This document shows, piece after piece, positions 1 through 5,924 of a stretch of 7,057 bases of DNA; the stretch's first letter is position 1; each line of letters begins with the position of its first letter. The position numbers and the translations under genes were made by a program. The DNA is taken from contig JAUXEE010000101.1 in the NCBI GenBank assembly GCA_030618065.1, positions 1-7,057 on the forward strand, written 5' to 3'. The notes under the pieces are model-generated. The model made no database searches and was not told where the DNA came from. It saw only the letters and a program-made list of their open reading frames with translations. The stretch comes from Gemmatimonadota bacterium. GTDB lineage: Bacteria > Gemmatimonadota > Gemmatimonadetes > Longimicrobiales > Gaopeijiaceae.

Positions 1-165
1 GGGAGTAGAAGCCAGATTGGGCGCCAGTTGGCGCACGTCCAGATTCTCCCAAAGGAGAACGGCCGCGACGACCACGCCCCCACCCAAAAGGCCTAAGAGT
101 AGGAGGCCTCCAAGCCAGTGGCCTGCGGCTCGGGCCCGAGGGACCGGGTCACGCCTCCGTGGCAT
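1..165 (-). CDS. Membrane-anchored protein, N-terminal part only (cut by window edge)
   Basis: Unrecognised gene; only the first 55 codons are in the window and the frame stays open to base 1. The ATG (163-165) follows an AGGA ribosome site five bases upstream. The protein starts with an arginine-rich cytoplasmic stretch (MPRRRDPVPRARAAGHW, residues 1-17), then a strongly hydrophobic segment of about 21 residues (roughly 18-38, Leu/Gly/Val/Ala), and continues with WENLDVRQLAPNLASTP. The segment reads as an uncleaved signal anchor, with the rest of the protein predicted outside the cytoplasm. It overlaps the end of the preceding small gene by 17 bases, so it belongs to the same operon. In a PNAG-type operon a periplasmic deacetylase or hydrolase would be expected among the genes, but nothing visible proves this. 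Existence of the gene is well supported; function is open. Confidence 0.75.
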   Translation of the reverse strand, partial: MPRRRDPVPRARAAGHWLGGLLLLGLLGGGVVVAAVLLWENLDVRQLAPNLASTP

Positions 166-358
166 GGGCGTCCTGACCCTGGCCTACCTCAGGGGGAAGA
201 AAACGGACGAAGTACCTGAGGTCCCCCTCCAACTCGGGATCCTCGGGGGGCTGCCTCGCCAGCCGAAGCTTGTAGGCGATGTACGTGATCACGGCCAAGA
301 CGATGGTCACGAGAATCGTGACGACCACGATCGTGATCAGAAGGTCTACGACATTCAT
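149..358 (-). CDS. Small single-pass membrane protein of the exopolysaccharide operon
   Basis: Protein of 69 residues, not recognised as a named family. Residues 3-29 form one hydrophobic helix (VVDLLITIVVVTILVTIVLA and onward), followed by a basic KLRLAR stretch and a polar tail of about 35 residues containing LRYFVRFLPPEVG. The positive-inside rule puts the tail in the cytoplasm. The ATG (356-358) has a very good ribosome site, GGAGG with five bases of spacing. It starts 15 bases after the glycosyltransferase stop and overlaps the next gene by 17 bases. Position right after a PgaC-like synthase suggests an accessory subunit, as PgaD is for PgaC. But PgaD is about twice as long with two helices, so the analogy is by place in the operon, not by homology. 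A conserved short ORF with strong RBS and clear membrane helix makes a real gene likely. Confidence 0.8.
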   Translation of the reverse strand: MNVVDLLITIVVVTILVTIVLAVITYIAYKLRLARQPPEDPELEGDLRYFVRFLPPEVGQGQDAHATEA

Positions 359-373
359 AAGCCCCTCCAGGGC

Positions 374-1702
374 TCAATGGGTTACCTGGGTGGTGGCCAC
401 ACGCCGGACTTTCTCCCAGCCCATGCCAAGGTTGAACAACTCTTCCAGGGCGGCGAAGGTCTTGACCACGTCCAGGAAGAGGATGAAGAAGAACCGATAG
501 ATCAGGGCGAAGGGGACCAGGGAGAGTGATTCCTCTTCCATGGAAACGGTGAGGAAGGCCGCTACCAGGTCCAGAAGGGTAAGAAGGACCCACCAATAGA
601 GAAGAAGCTCACCGGCCCCGAAAAGCAGGGCGACCAGAGCGAAGAATAGATGGGCGTAGACGTTGAGAATGGGCCAGATTACTGCCTCGAACCCCATCTC
701 CATTGCGGAAAGCCAGAGGGGAAAGTCAGGGAAAGGTCTGATGAACAAACCCTTCCGCTTTTTGAGGGATTGGAGGATGCCCCGGGTCCAACGGTAGCGT
801 TGCTGGACCAGGTCTAGCCAATTCTCGGGTGCCTCGGTCCACGCGATGGCGGTGTCCTCATACACCACTTTCCAACCGGCTGCCACCATCTTCAGGGTCA
901 GGTCCGCGTCCTCGGCGAAGGTGTCGGTATCGTATCCGCCCACCTCCTCCAGGGCCTCCCTGCGAAACAACCCTACGGGGCCCGGTACGATGTTGACCGC
1001 CGCAATGAAGCCTTGGGCCCGACGAGGAAGATTGAGGCCTTCGATATACTCCAGGGCCTGCAGGTTGGTGATGACACGCCCTCGATTCTGGACTTTCACG
1101 TTTCCGGCAACGGCCCCGACGGAGGGGTCATGGAACTGCTGCATGGCCTTTCGGAGAGTCTGTGGCTCCAATCGGGAATCAGCGTCCATACAGAAAATGA
1201 AGGGATGTTTGGAGGCGGCGATGCCCGTGTTCAGGGCCGCGGCCTTCCCTCCGTTTCCCTTCGTGACGATTCGGAAGTCGGCGCTCCCGTGCCTGCCTTC
1301 CCACTGGGCAGCCACGGACAGCGTTTCGTCCAGGGATCCATCGTCGACGACCACGACTTCGAGTTCGGGATAGTCCAAACCGGCCAGGCTCGCCAACGCC
1401 CCTTCTATGACCGTGGCCTCGTTGTAGGCGGGAACGATGATGGAAATGGGCGGCAGTTCCCCAGCCTTTGCTTCTCCGAAGACGTTTCGTTCCGCGTGGC
1501 CCAGGTAGGCGAACCAGAGGAGTGCGAAGTAGCGGATGAAGAGAATGGCGAGAAAGATCAGAAGGCTGACCATCACCAACCGAACGAGGAAGGCCTGAAC
1601 AGCGGGGGGTGACCGGAGTGCCCACAGGATAAAGACGATGGTGGCCACCACCATCACCTCCACCACCAGGAGAGAAGCGAGAATCCCGCGGCGCCGCCTC
1701 AT
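374..1702 (-). CDS. Processive family 2 glycosyltransferase (PgaC/NodC/HasA-like polysaccharide synthase)
   Basis: Inner-membrane synthase, 442 residues, predicted to polymerise a beta-linked sugar from a nucleotide-sugar donor on the cytoplasmic face. Two N-terminal helices (about 8-29 and 37-64) precede the GT-A domain. Visible motifs: ISIIVPAYNEA (86-96), VVVVDDG with D120/D121 for nucleotide binding, DAD at 173-175 for metal binding, AED (263-265) with the catalytic acid D265, and QRYRW (301-305), the Q-x-x-RW signature of processive enzymes. About three or four hydrophobic segments follow (328-412). Its length is close to that of PgaC (about 440). There is no PilZ domain as in BcsA, so it is less like cellulose synthase. 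I prefer the ATG at 1700-1702 over an upstream TTG (1724-1726): it has AAGGA just upstream and overlaps the previous stop as ATGA, a typical coupling arrangement. Substrate (GlcNAc, glucose or other) cannot be read from the sequence. Family assignment is secure. Confidence 0.95.
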   Translation of the reverse strand: MRRRRGILASLLVVEVMVVATIVFILWALRSPPAVQAFLVRLVMVSLLIFLAILFIRYFALLWFAYLGHAERNVFGEAKAGELPPISIIVPAYNEATVIEGALASLAGLDYPELEVVVVDDGSLDETLSVAAQWEGRHGSADFRIVTKGNGGKAAALNTGIAASKHPFIFCMDADSRLEPQTLRKAMQQFHDPSVGAVAGNVKVQNRGRVITNLQALEYIEGLNLPRRAQGFIAAVNIVPGPVGLFRREALEEVGGYDTDTFAEDADLTLKMVAAGWKVVYEDTAIAWTEAPENWLDLVQQRYRWTRGILQSLKKRKGLFIRPFPDFPLWLSAMEMGFEAVIWPILNVYAHLFFALVALLFGAGELLLYWWVLLTLLDLVAAFLTVSMEEESLSLVPFALIYRFFFILFLDVVKTFAALEELFNLGMGWEKVRRVATTQVTH

Positions 1703-4014
1703 CGGTCCTTCCCTTCCCTGAACCAATCTCTGGCACTTACCGACAGGCGTACTCCATAGGCCCGGTAACGGTCGAAGCGTCCCTGGTAGTAGAAGGCGTC
1801 CATAGTCGTCCTGAAACGGCTCCCCGAGTATGAAAGGCCGGCCTCTGCGGAGAAGTGAGGAACGACCTCGAATCCTTCGGAGAGCCTCTCGTCGATGAAC
1901 GCGAAGCTTGGATTCAACCGGGCGTTGAAATCCCAGCGTTCCGTCAGGCCCTTATCCCACTGTGCGTAAATCCCTCCGGAGATCAGAGCGTCCGGATCCC
2001 AGAAAAGGCGGATTCCATCCAGCACCGGGGAGGGCTCGGAATAGGTCAGAGCCCGGGCGTTCACACCCAGGACCAGATCATCGGTCATGGCCCGGCCCAG
2101 GCTTCCCCCAGCCTCGAGACGGAGGCTACCGTCCGGCCTGACGTCATCCACGGCCCCGGATTTAAGCCATGCGGCATCCCCAGCCAGAGAGAGGCTCCAT
2201 CGCTTATCGATCCCCCGCGCCAGATTCGCCGTGAACCGATCCTGGACTACCTCCCCGTACACACTCTGAAGGGTCATGGTGAGGGGGTAGGCGGGACCAT
2301 GGTCGTACCGTAGGTCGGTCCTGAACCCTCCCAAATCCGAAAAGCGGAGGGAGGCTCCGAACGAAAGATCCGTCCCGCCGGGTCCTACTTCATCGAGTCC
2401 AAAGTGGAGGCCGGTCCGGACCGTCCCCCACCGCCACCAGCGGGCCGATTCCAATTCGAGGAAAAGGCCTTGCTCATCCTCAATCCCTCCCGTGAGGTCG
2501 AGACCACCCAGCCACCGTGTTCCGGTTCGGAATCCCAAAACCCAATGGTCGTTGATGGACACACCCCCGACACCCAGGTCCAGTCGAGTGAAGTCGTCGG
2601 AATCGGTCAGGGAGTAGACGTTCCCGCCAAATCCGGGACTCTCGAGATCCTCGATATCTCCGGCCACTTCCGCCTCCAGCTCCTCCAGGCCGGCCAGGGC
2701 CCGAGAGTTCGTGGAGTCGGTTTGGAGGGCCATCCTATAGCTATCCCCAGAGAATCCACGGTCCCCATCCCAGCGCCGGAGGTCCCCCAGAAGAGCATGA
2801 ACCTCAGCGACCTCCGCAAACCCGGAGAGCGTCTCTTCGCCGGGGTCAAGTGCGGCGAATTCCATCTCGAGTTCTACCAGAAGGTTTTGCAGTCGCTCCG
2901 CGGCATCCTCATTTCTTCCGGTCCAGATATCCAGTTGAGCCATGCGAAAGTGTAAGGCGGGGTCGGTACCACCCAGGGCCTCGACGGGAAGCAGGGCAGC
3001 CCGGGCCCCCTCCAGGTCGTCGAGTCCGAACTGCAGAAGGTCGGCGTAACCCCGCCAGGTACTTGTATCCTCCGGAGTCTCCCGGAGAGCCTCCTGGTAG
3101 AGGAGGGCAGCCTGTTCGTAGTCTTCCTCAGCCCGGGCCAGGGCGATCTTTTCCAGTGCGGAAAGGGGGGCAGCCATCGGGACCTCATCCCTTTCCGGCT
3201 CAGGAGGGGTCAGGGCCGCGACGATCTCCTTTTTCAACGGAACGCCACCCGCGGCTCTCAGGCTCTCTTCGTCCAGCTCGGACAAAACCTCGTCGGCATC
3301 ATCCAGCTTCCCAGACCAATAGAAAACCTGGGCAAGGGCAACTCGAAGATCTACGGAAGTTGAATCCAGAGCCAAGCCCCCGGACAGGACCTCGGCCGCC
3401 CGTTCATACTCCTTCTCCCAAGCAAGCGCTTGTCCCCACTCCAGGGCCAAAGAGGCGTCTTCCGGAGCCCCATCCATGAGGATCCCGTATTGAATCGACG
3501 CTTCATCCAACCGACCCCGATCTCTGAGCCCACGGGCAAGAAGGAGACGAATCCCAGGGTCATTCTGACCGGAGAGAAGCTTGTCAAAGACCAGAACGGC
3601 CTCGGCGGAGGACCCAGCCCGGTCCAGGGTGATGGCGTACTCCTTGAGCACCCCCCGGTCATTCGGGTGATCCGCCATATAGTCTTCGAAAAGGGGAAGA
3701 GCCTGCACATACCGACCCGAACCGAGGAGAGGGCCCACCTCCGACCAGAAGAGCTCAGCCGGGCCCCGAACCAGGACGGGGGACGGGGGGGGTGGAGGTG
3801 GAGCTTCCGTAAAGAGTTCTTCGGGGGGGGCGAAGGGAGCGGCCACAGAGGGGAAGCTCACCCCCGATTCCCGAAGGCCGGCGCTCAGAACGTACCGGCG
3901 AGGGAGAACGACCAGGACAAGAAAGAGAGTCAGTCCTGCCAGGGTCAGTGCCGTGAAGGCGAACCCCAGGTAGTATCGGGAGGGACGCGACCCCCTTTCA
4001 GCCCTCCTGGCCAC
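1699..4014 (-). CDS. TPR-repeat protein with C-terminal outer-membrane beta-barrel (PgaA/BcsC-like exopolysaccharide exporter)
   Basis: Predicted exporter, 771 residues from the GTG at 4012-4014. Order of parts: arginine-rich head (1-14); hydrophobic segment YLGFAFTALT...LVLVVLP (15-38); a proline-rich linker (60-79, including seven prolines in eight residues); helical TPR-type repeats (about 85-449, for example the block starting GSGRYVQALPLFEDYMADHPND); and a beta-rich region (about 462-765) of alternating aromatic/polar strands with many Trp, Tyr and Gly. The strand YGVRLSV near the C-terminus fits the beta-signal read by the BAM machinery. Total length and order match PgaA (about 800 residues). 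Start choice: the GTG has GGGAGG five bases upstream and overlaps the preceding gene by 17 bases; ATGs at 4062 and 4053 would add 16 or 13 residues but have weak ribosome sites. Oddity: no clear signal-peptidase site after the long hydrophobic segment. Barrel and TPR calls are by inspection. Confidence 0.88.
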   Translation of the reverse strand: MARRAERGSRPSRYYLGFAFTALTLAGLTLFLVLVVLPRRYVLSAGLRESGVSFPSVAAPFAPPEELFTEAPPPPPPSPVLVRGPAELFWSEVGPLLGSGRYVQALPLFEDYMADHPNDRGVLKEYAITLDRAGSSAEAVLVFDKLLSGQNDPGIRLLLARGLRDRGRLDEASIQYGILMDGAPEDASLALEWGQALAWEKEYERAAEVLSGGLALDSTSVDLRVALAQVFYWSGKLDDADEVLSELDEESLRAAGGVPLKKEIVAALTPPEPERDEVPMAAPLSALEKIALARAEEDYEQAALLYQEALRETPEDTSTWRGYADLLQFGLDDLEGARAALLPVEALGGTDPALHFRMAQLDIWTGRNEDAAERLQNLLVELEMEFAALDPGEETLSGFAEVAEVHALLGDLRRWDGDRGFSGDSYRMALQTDSTNSRALAGLEELEAEVAGDIEDLESPGFGGNVYSLTDSDDFTRLDLGVGGVSINDHWVLGFRTGTRWLGGLDLTGGIEDEQGLFLELESARWWRWGTVRTGLHFGLDEVGPGGTDLSFGASLRFSDLGGFRTDLRYDHGPAYPLTMTLQSVYGEVVQDRFTANLARGIDKRWSLSLAGDAAWLKSGAVDDVRPDGSLRLEAGGSLGRAMTDDLVLGVNARALTYSEPSPVLDGIRLFWDPDALISGGIYAQWDKGLTERWDFNARLNPSFAFIDERLSEGFEVVPHFSAEAGLSYSGSRFRTTMDAFYYQGRFDRYRAYGVRLSVSARDWFREGKDR
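3785..3792. repeat. Homopolymer of eight G (C on the coding strand) in the exporter gene
   Basis: An uninterrupted G8 on the plus strand. On the coding strand it is C8, part of the proline codons of the linker between membrane segment and TPR array. A one-base slip would shift the frame and remove the TPR and barrel parts. Confidence 0.9.
3823..3830. repeat. Second homopolymer of eight G (C on the coding strand) in the exporter gene
   Basis: An uninterrupted G8, 38 bases from the first tract and in the same linker, coding for A-P-P. Two equal tracts close together near the 5' part of a surface-export gene are the kind of place where slipped-strand mispairing occurs; they may also just reflect proline codons in a GC-rich genome. 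Confidence 0.9.
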
Positions 4015-5578
4015 CCGGTCCTCCCGGATCCGCAGGAATGGGCGGTTCGGCATCAGGTCCATTCAACCGCCCGAGCGTCGCCCTGATCTGATCCTTTTCG
4101 GCTGGATGGGTCATCACCTCAGCTCGAAGAGCCGAGTCCCGGCCGAATCGTTTATCAAGGTTGGTCCGGAACCGGGTGAGGAACGCCTGGGCCGCTTCCC
4201 ATCGGGCGCCTTGGAGGAACACCACGCACCCATCGAAGGTGCACGTGACCATGTCCCCATCCTCATCCCGGACCTCTGCCGAAAGAGCCTTCTGCAGCTC
4301 CGACGGGGAAAGGGTAGGAGAGCTCAGCCGCAGAATCCCGAAGACGGATAGAGTATGATCGGCCGCCCTTTGCTCCGCCTCCCGCTTGAAGGCCTCAGAG
4401 GGTACGCGGCCGCCGACAGGCGGGGTCGATCCCGGCCCGACGACCTCCAGGGGAGAGGCGGGTTTTCCTCCCGCAGCCACAGCTTGTTGGATTCGGGTCG
4501 TCAACTCCCTGAAATCGACTCCCCCACTGAGGCAGTCGTCCGCCCCGGCTTCGAGAAGATTCACCCGGTCCGTCGACCTTATAGCGTCGTCGGAGGCGAA
4601 CACGATGGCGGCTCCCGTGAGGGGGCGCATGGCGCGGCAGGCCTGTAGGGCCTCCCTGAGCCTCTGGCGGGGGGCGTGGACCAGGACACAGCCGAAGGAG
4701 GAGCTACCCTGGAGCCTGGTCACGGCGTCCAGAGGCTCGGTCATCACCTCGGTGGTGAAGGCCCCTTTGGCCCAGGTCTCCATATCGGCTGAAGGAGTTT
4801 TCCCAAGGGAAAGCAGAAGGACTCTGTCGGAGTCCCCAGCCGGGCGATCCGAGTTCCGGCGTGAGGGAGACTGATCGGGCTCGGCCAATCCGAGTCCGGG
4901 AGTAAGCTGGAGAATAACCGGATCATCACTTCCGGCTGAACCGGGGAGGGACCGATTTATCCTCACCTGATAGAGTCCGTCCGACCGGCGGTCGATCTGA
5001 AAGACTCCGCTGGTGGCATGAACGAGCCATTCGGCAGAGGATGGAAGTGTCTCAGCGCTGTCGACGGAGAGGGTCACGCAGACCGTGGCGGGCTGCTTAC
5101 GGGCCCACTCCAGAAAGGACCGACCCAGGAGAGAACGGCCTCCTCCCTGGAGGAACATGGAGCCGGGATCTACCGCGATCCGAGTCACGTCCTCAGAAAC
5201 CAGACGATCCAACTCAGCCAAGGCGTCTTCGGGCTCGGTGGACCTCAAAACCCGCATCTCGAAGTCCTCACGGAATCCGAGGATTTCGAGGTCGCCTTCC
5301 TCCCATGCTCCATCGAGGACGGACCCCCAGGCCCGAGCCACCTCCAGCAGGCCCGGAGCTTCGATACTGGTCAGGAAGAGCACTCGCTCTCCCATGGCTA
5401 GCCCCGCATGAAGGAATTGCAGGGCCGCCACCAGCTTGGCGGGTCCCGGCGTACCTGAGATCAGGTAGACACCCCCGGGGTCCAAGCCTCCCAATCGCTG
5501 GTCGAGGCTGGAGATTCCGGAGGGAATCCCGGACCTTCCAGCGCCATCGTTGGATAGGACACGGAGTTGAGGATCCAT
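3998..5578 (-). CDS. BcsE-like regulator: degenerate RecA/KaiC ATPase, receiver and GGDEF modules (putative c-di-GMP sensor)
   Basis: Cytoplasmic protein of 526 residues, close to E. coli BcsE (about 523). Module 1 (about 16-230) is KaiC/RecA-like: SGIPSGISSLDQRLGGLDPG, then GTPGPAKL (42-49) where Walker A should read GxxGxGK(T/S), and a Walker-B-like IAVD (134-137). The Walker A has kept K48 but lost the Gly before it and the Thr/Ser after it. Module 2 (252-368) is receiver-like: LLEAGADDCL matches the usual LxAGADDYL, but H301 lies where the phosphorylated Asp is expected. Module 3 (408-490) is GGDEF-like, with TFDGCVVF replacing the signature. RxxD motifs occur at R334-D337 and R437-D440. 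This order of three inactive modules is that of BcsE, which binds c-di-GMP. Start: the ATG at 5576-5578 has GGAGGG upstream; a GTG at 5738-5740 would add 54 residues but has no spacing from its GGAG. The gene leads the operon. Homology to BcsE is inferred from architecture, not from an alignment. Confidence 0.8.
   Translation of the reverse strand: MDPQLRVLSNDGAGRSGIPSGISSLDQRLGGLDPGGVYLISGTPGPAKLVAALQFLHAGLAMGERVLFLTSIEAPGLLEVARAWGSVLDGAWEEGDLEILGFREDFEMRVLRSTEPEDALAELDRLVSEDVTRIAVDPGSMFLQGGGRSLLGRSFLEWARKQPATVCVTLSVDSAETLPSSAEWLVHATSGVFQIDRRSDGLYQVRINRSLPGSAGSDDPVILQLTPGLGLAEPDQSPSRRNSDRPAGDSDRVLLLSLGKTPSADMETWAKGAFTTEVMTEPLDAVTRLQGSSSFGCVLVHAPRQRLREALQACRAMRPLTGAAIVFASDDAIRSTDRVNLLEAGADDCLSGGVDFRELTTRIQQAVAAGGKPASPLEVVGPGSTPPVGGRVPSEAFKREAEQRAADHTLSVFGILRLSSPTLSPSELQKALSAEVRDEDGDMVTCTFDGCVVFLQGARWEAAQAFLTRFRTNLDKRFGRDSALRAEVMTHPAEKDQIRATLGRLNGPDAEPPIPADPGGPGGQEG
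4020..4025 (-). promoter_or_regulatory. Ribosome binding site inside the upstream gene that supports a GTG start for the TPR/barrel protein
   Basis: GGGAGG, then ACCGG, then GTG (4012-4014). The site lies within the last codons of the BcsE-like gene, so ribosomes finishing that gene would be well placed to restart. The ATGs at 4060-4062 and 4051-4053 have no comparable site. Confidence 0.5.
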
Positions 5579-5582
5579 GTGG

Positions 5583-5588
5583 CCCTCC
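5583..5588 (-). promoter_or_regulatory. Ribosome binding site that sets the start of the BcsE-like gene
   Basis: GGAGGG on the minus strand lies a few bases before the ATG at 5576-5578. The longer in-frame alternatives are weaker: GTG at 5738-5740 directly abuts its only GGAG, and ATG at 5621-5623 has its nearest GAGGA about 16 bases away. The KaiC-like domain begins some 15 residues after the chosen Met, so nothing recognisable is lost by the shorter start. Confidence 0.6.
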
Positions 5589-5740
5589 GACACCGAGATC
5601 TGAGTCTTCGCCGCGTTTTCCATGGCTTTCAACGTTTGGTCCTCGTAGAGGTCGAGAACATGGTCTGACGATGGCCTCAGTCCCCTACGCCCTAAGAACT
5701 TAGGGACTTGGAGAGGCCAATACAAACATTTGTTTTCCAC

Positions 5741-5762
5741 CTCCGGAAATATTTATCCGGAG
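5741..5762. repeat. Inverted repeat CTCCGGA-N8-TCCGGAG with A+T core
   Basis: Perfect seven-base arms flank AATATTTA. It could be an operator or a small RNA hairpin in the operon leader. It lies directly before the alternative GTG start at 5738-5740 and would bury the GGAG there, which is a further reason to prefer the ATG at 5578. It is not followed by a T-run on either strand, so it is not a classical terminator. Confidence 0.5.
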
Positions 5763-5803
5763 TCCCTCCATTTTCGGGAGCACCCTCTCCGGCCCAACGG
5801 TGC

Positions 5804-5853
5804 GGGAGAAGGGGCAAAAGCCCAATATCTACGGGGCAAAACGCTTTTCTCCC
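5804..5853. repeat. Inverted repeat GGGAGAA...TTCTCCC enclosing nested short hairpins
   Basis: Perfect seven-base arms at 5804-5810 and 5847-5853 close a 36-base interior. Inside are competing short stems: GGGC-AAAA-GCCC (5812-5823), and AAAAGC (5816-5821) with GCTTTT (5843-5848), which would compete with the outer stem. In the operon's transcript this could form a branched structure with alternative pairings. It resembles no riboswitch family I can name; in particular I do not see the conserved core of a c-di-GMP riboswitch. Confidence 0.4.
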
Positions 5854-5908
5854 ATGCGTCAACCAGATGAACCCAAGCTTCGGCTCCCTTTCACTGAACC
5901 CATATCCT

Positions 5909-5924
5909 TGCAAGGGTCGAACCG
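5909..5924 (-). promoter_or_regulatory. Candidate sigma-54 promoter for the exopolysaccharide operon
   Basis: The minus strand reads CGGTTCGACCCTTGCA. Set against the sigma-54 consensus TGGCACG-N4-TTGCA, nine of twelve defined bases agree, including the GG and GC dinucleotides at the required spacing (GG-N10-GC). Transcription would start near 5898 and leave a leader of about 320 bases before the ATG at 5578. No enhancer-binding-protein site was recognised upstream. The match could be chance, so this stays a candidate. Confidence 0.3.

Noticed and set aside
374..1702. Cellulose synthase BcsA
   Set aside because: The enzyme is far shorter than BcsA and lacks PilZ; no BcsB-, BcsZ- or BcsQ-like gene is in the window.
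2850..4086. Long plus-strand open frames (2850-3479 and 3430-4086) opposite the exporter gene
   Set aside because: They are antisense to a gene with clear TPR and membrane features, and their products are low-complexity Pro/Arg/Gly peptides typical of shadow frames in GC-rich DNA.
3998..5578. Active KaiC clock protein or active diguanylate cyclase
   Set aside because: There is only one KaiC-like domain with a broken Walker A, and the GGDEF signature is replaced by TFDGC.
5738..5740. GTG start giving a 580-residue BcsE-like protein
   Set aside because: The GGAG touches the GTG with no spacing and lies inside an inverted repeat, while the ATG at 5578 has a well-placed GGAGGG and gives a BcsE-sized protein; it is not fully excluded.
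5741..5762. Rho-independent terminator
   Set aside because: There is a hairpin-capable repeat but no T-run on either strand, and it lies upstream of both genes rather than after one.
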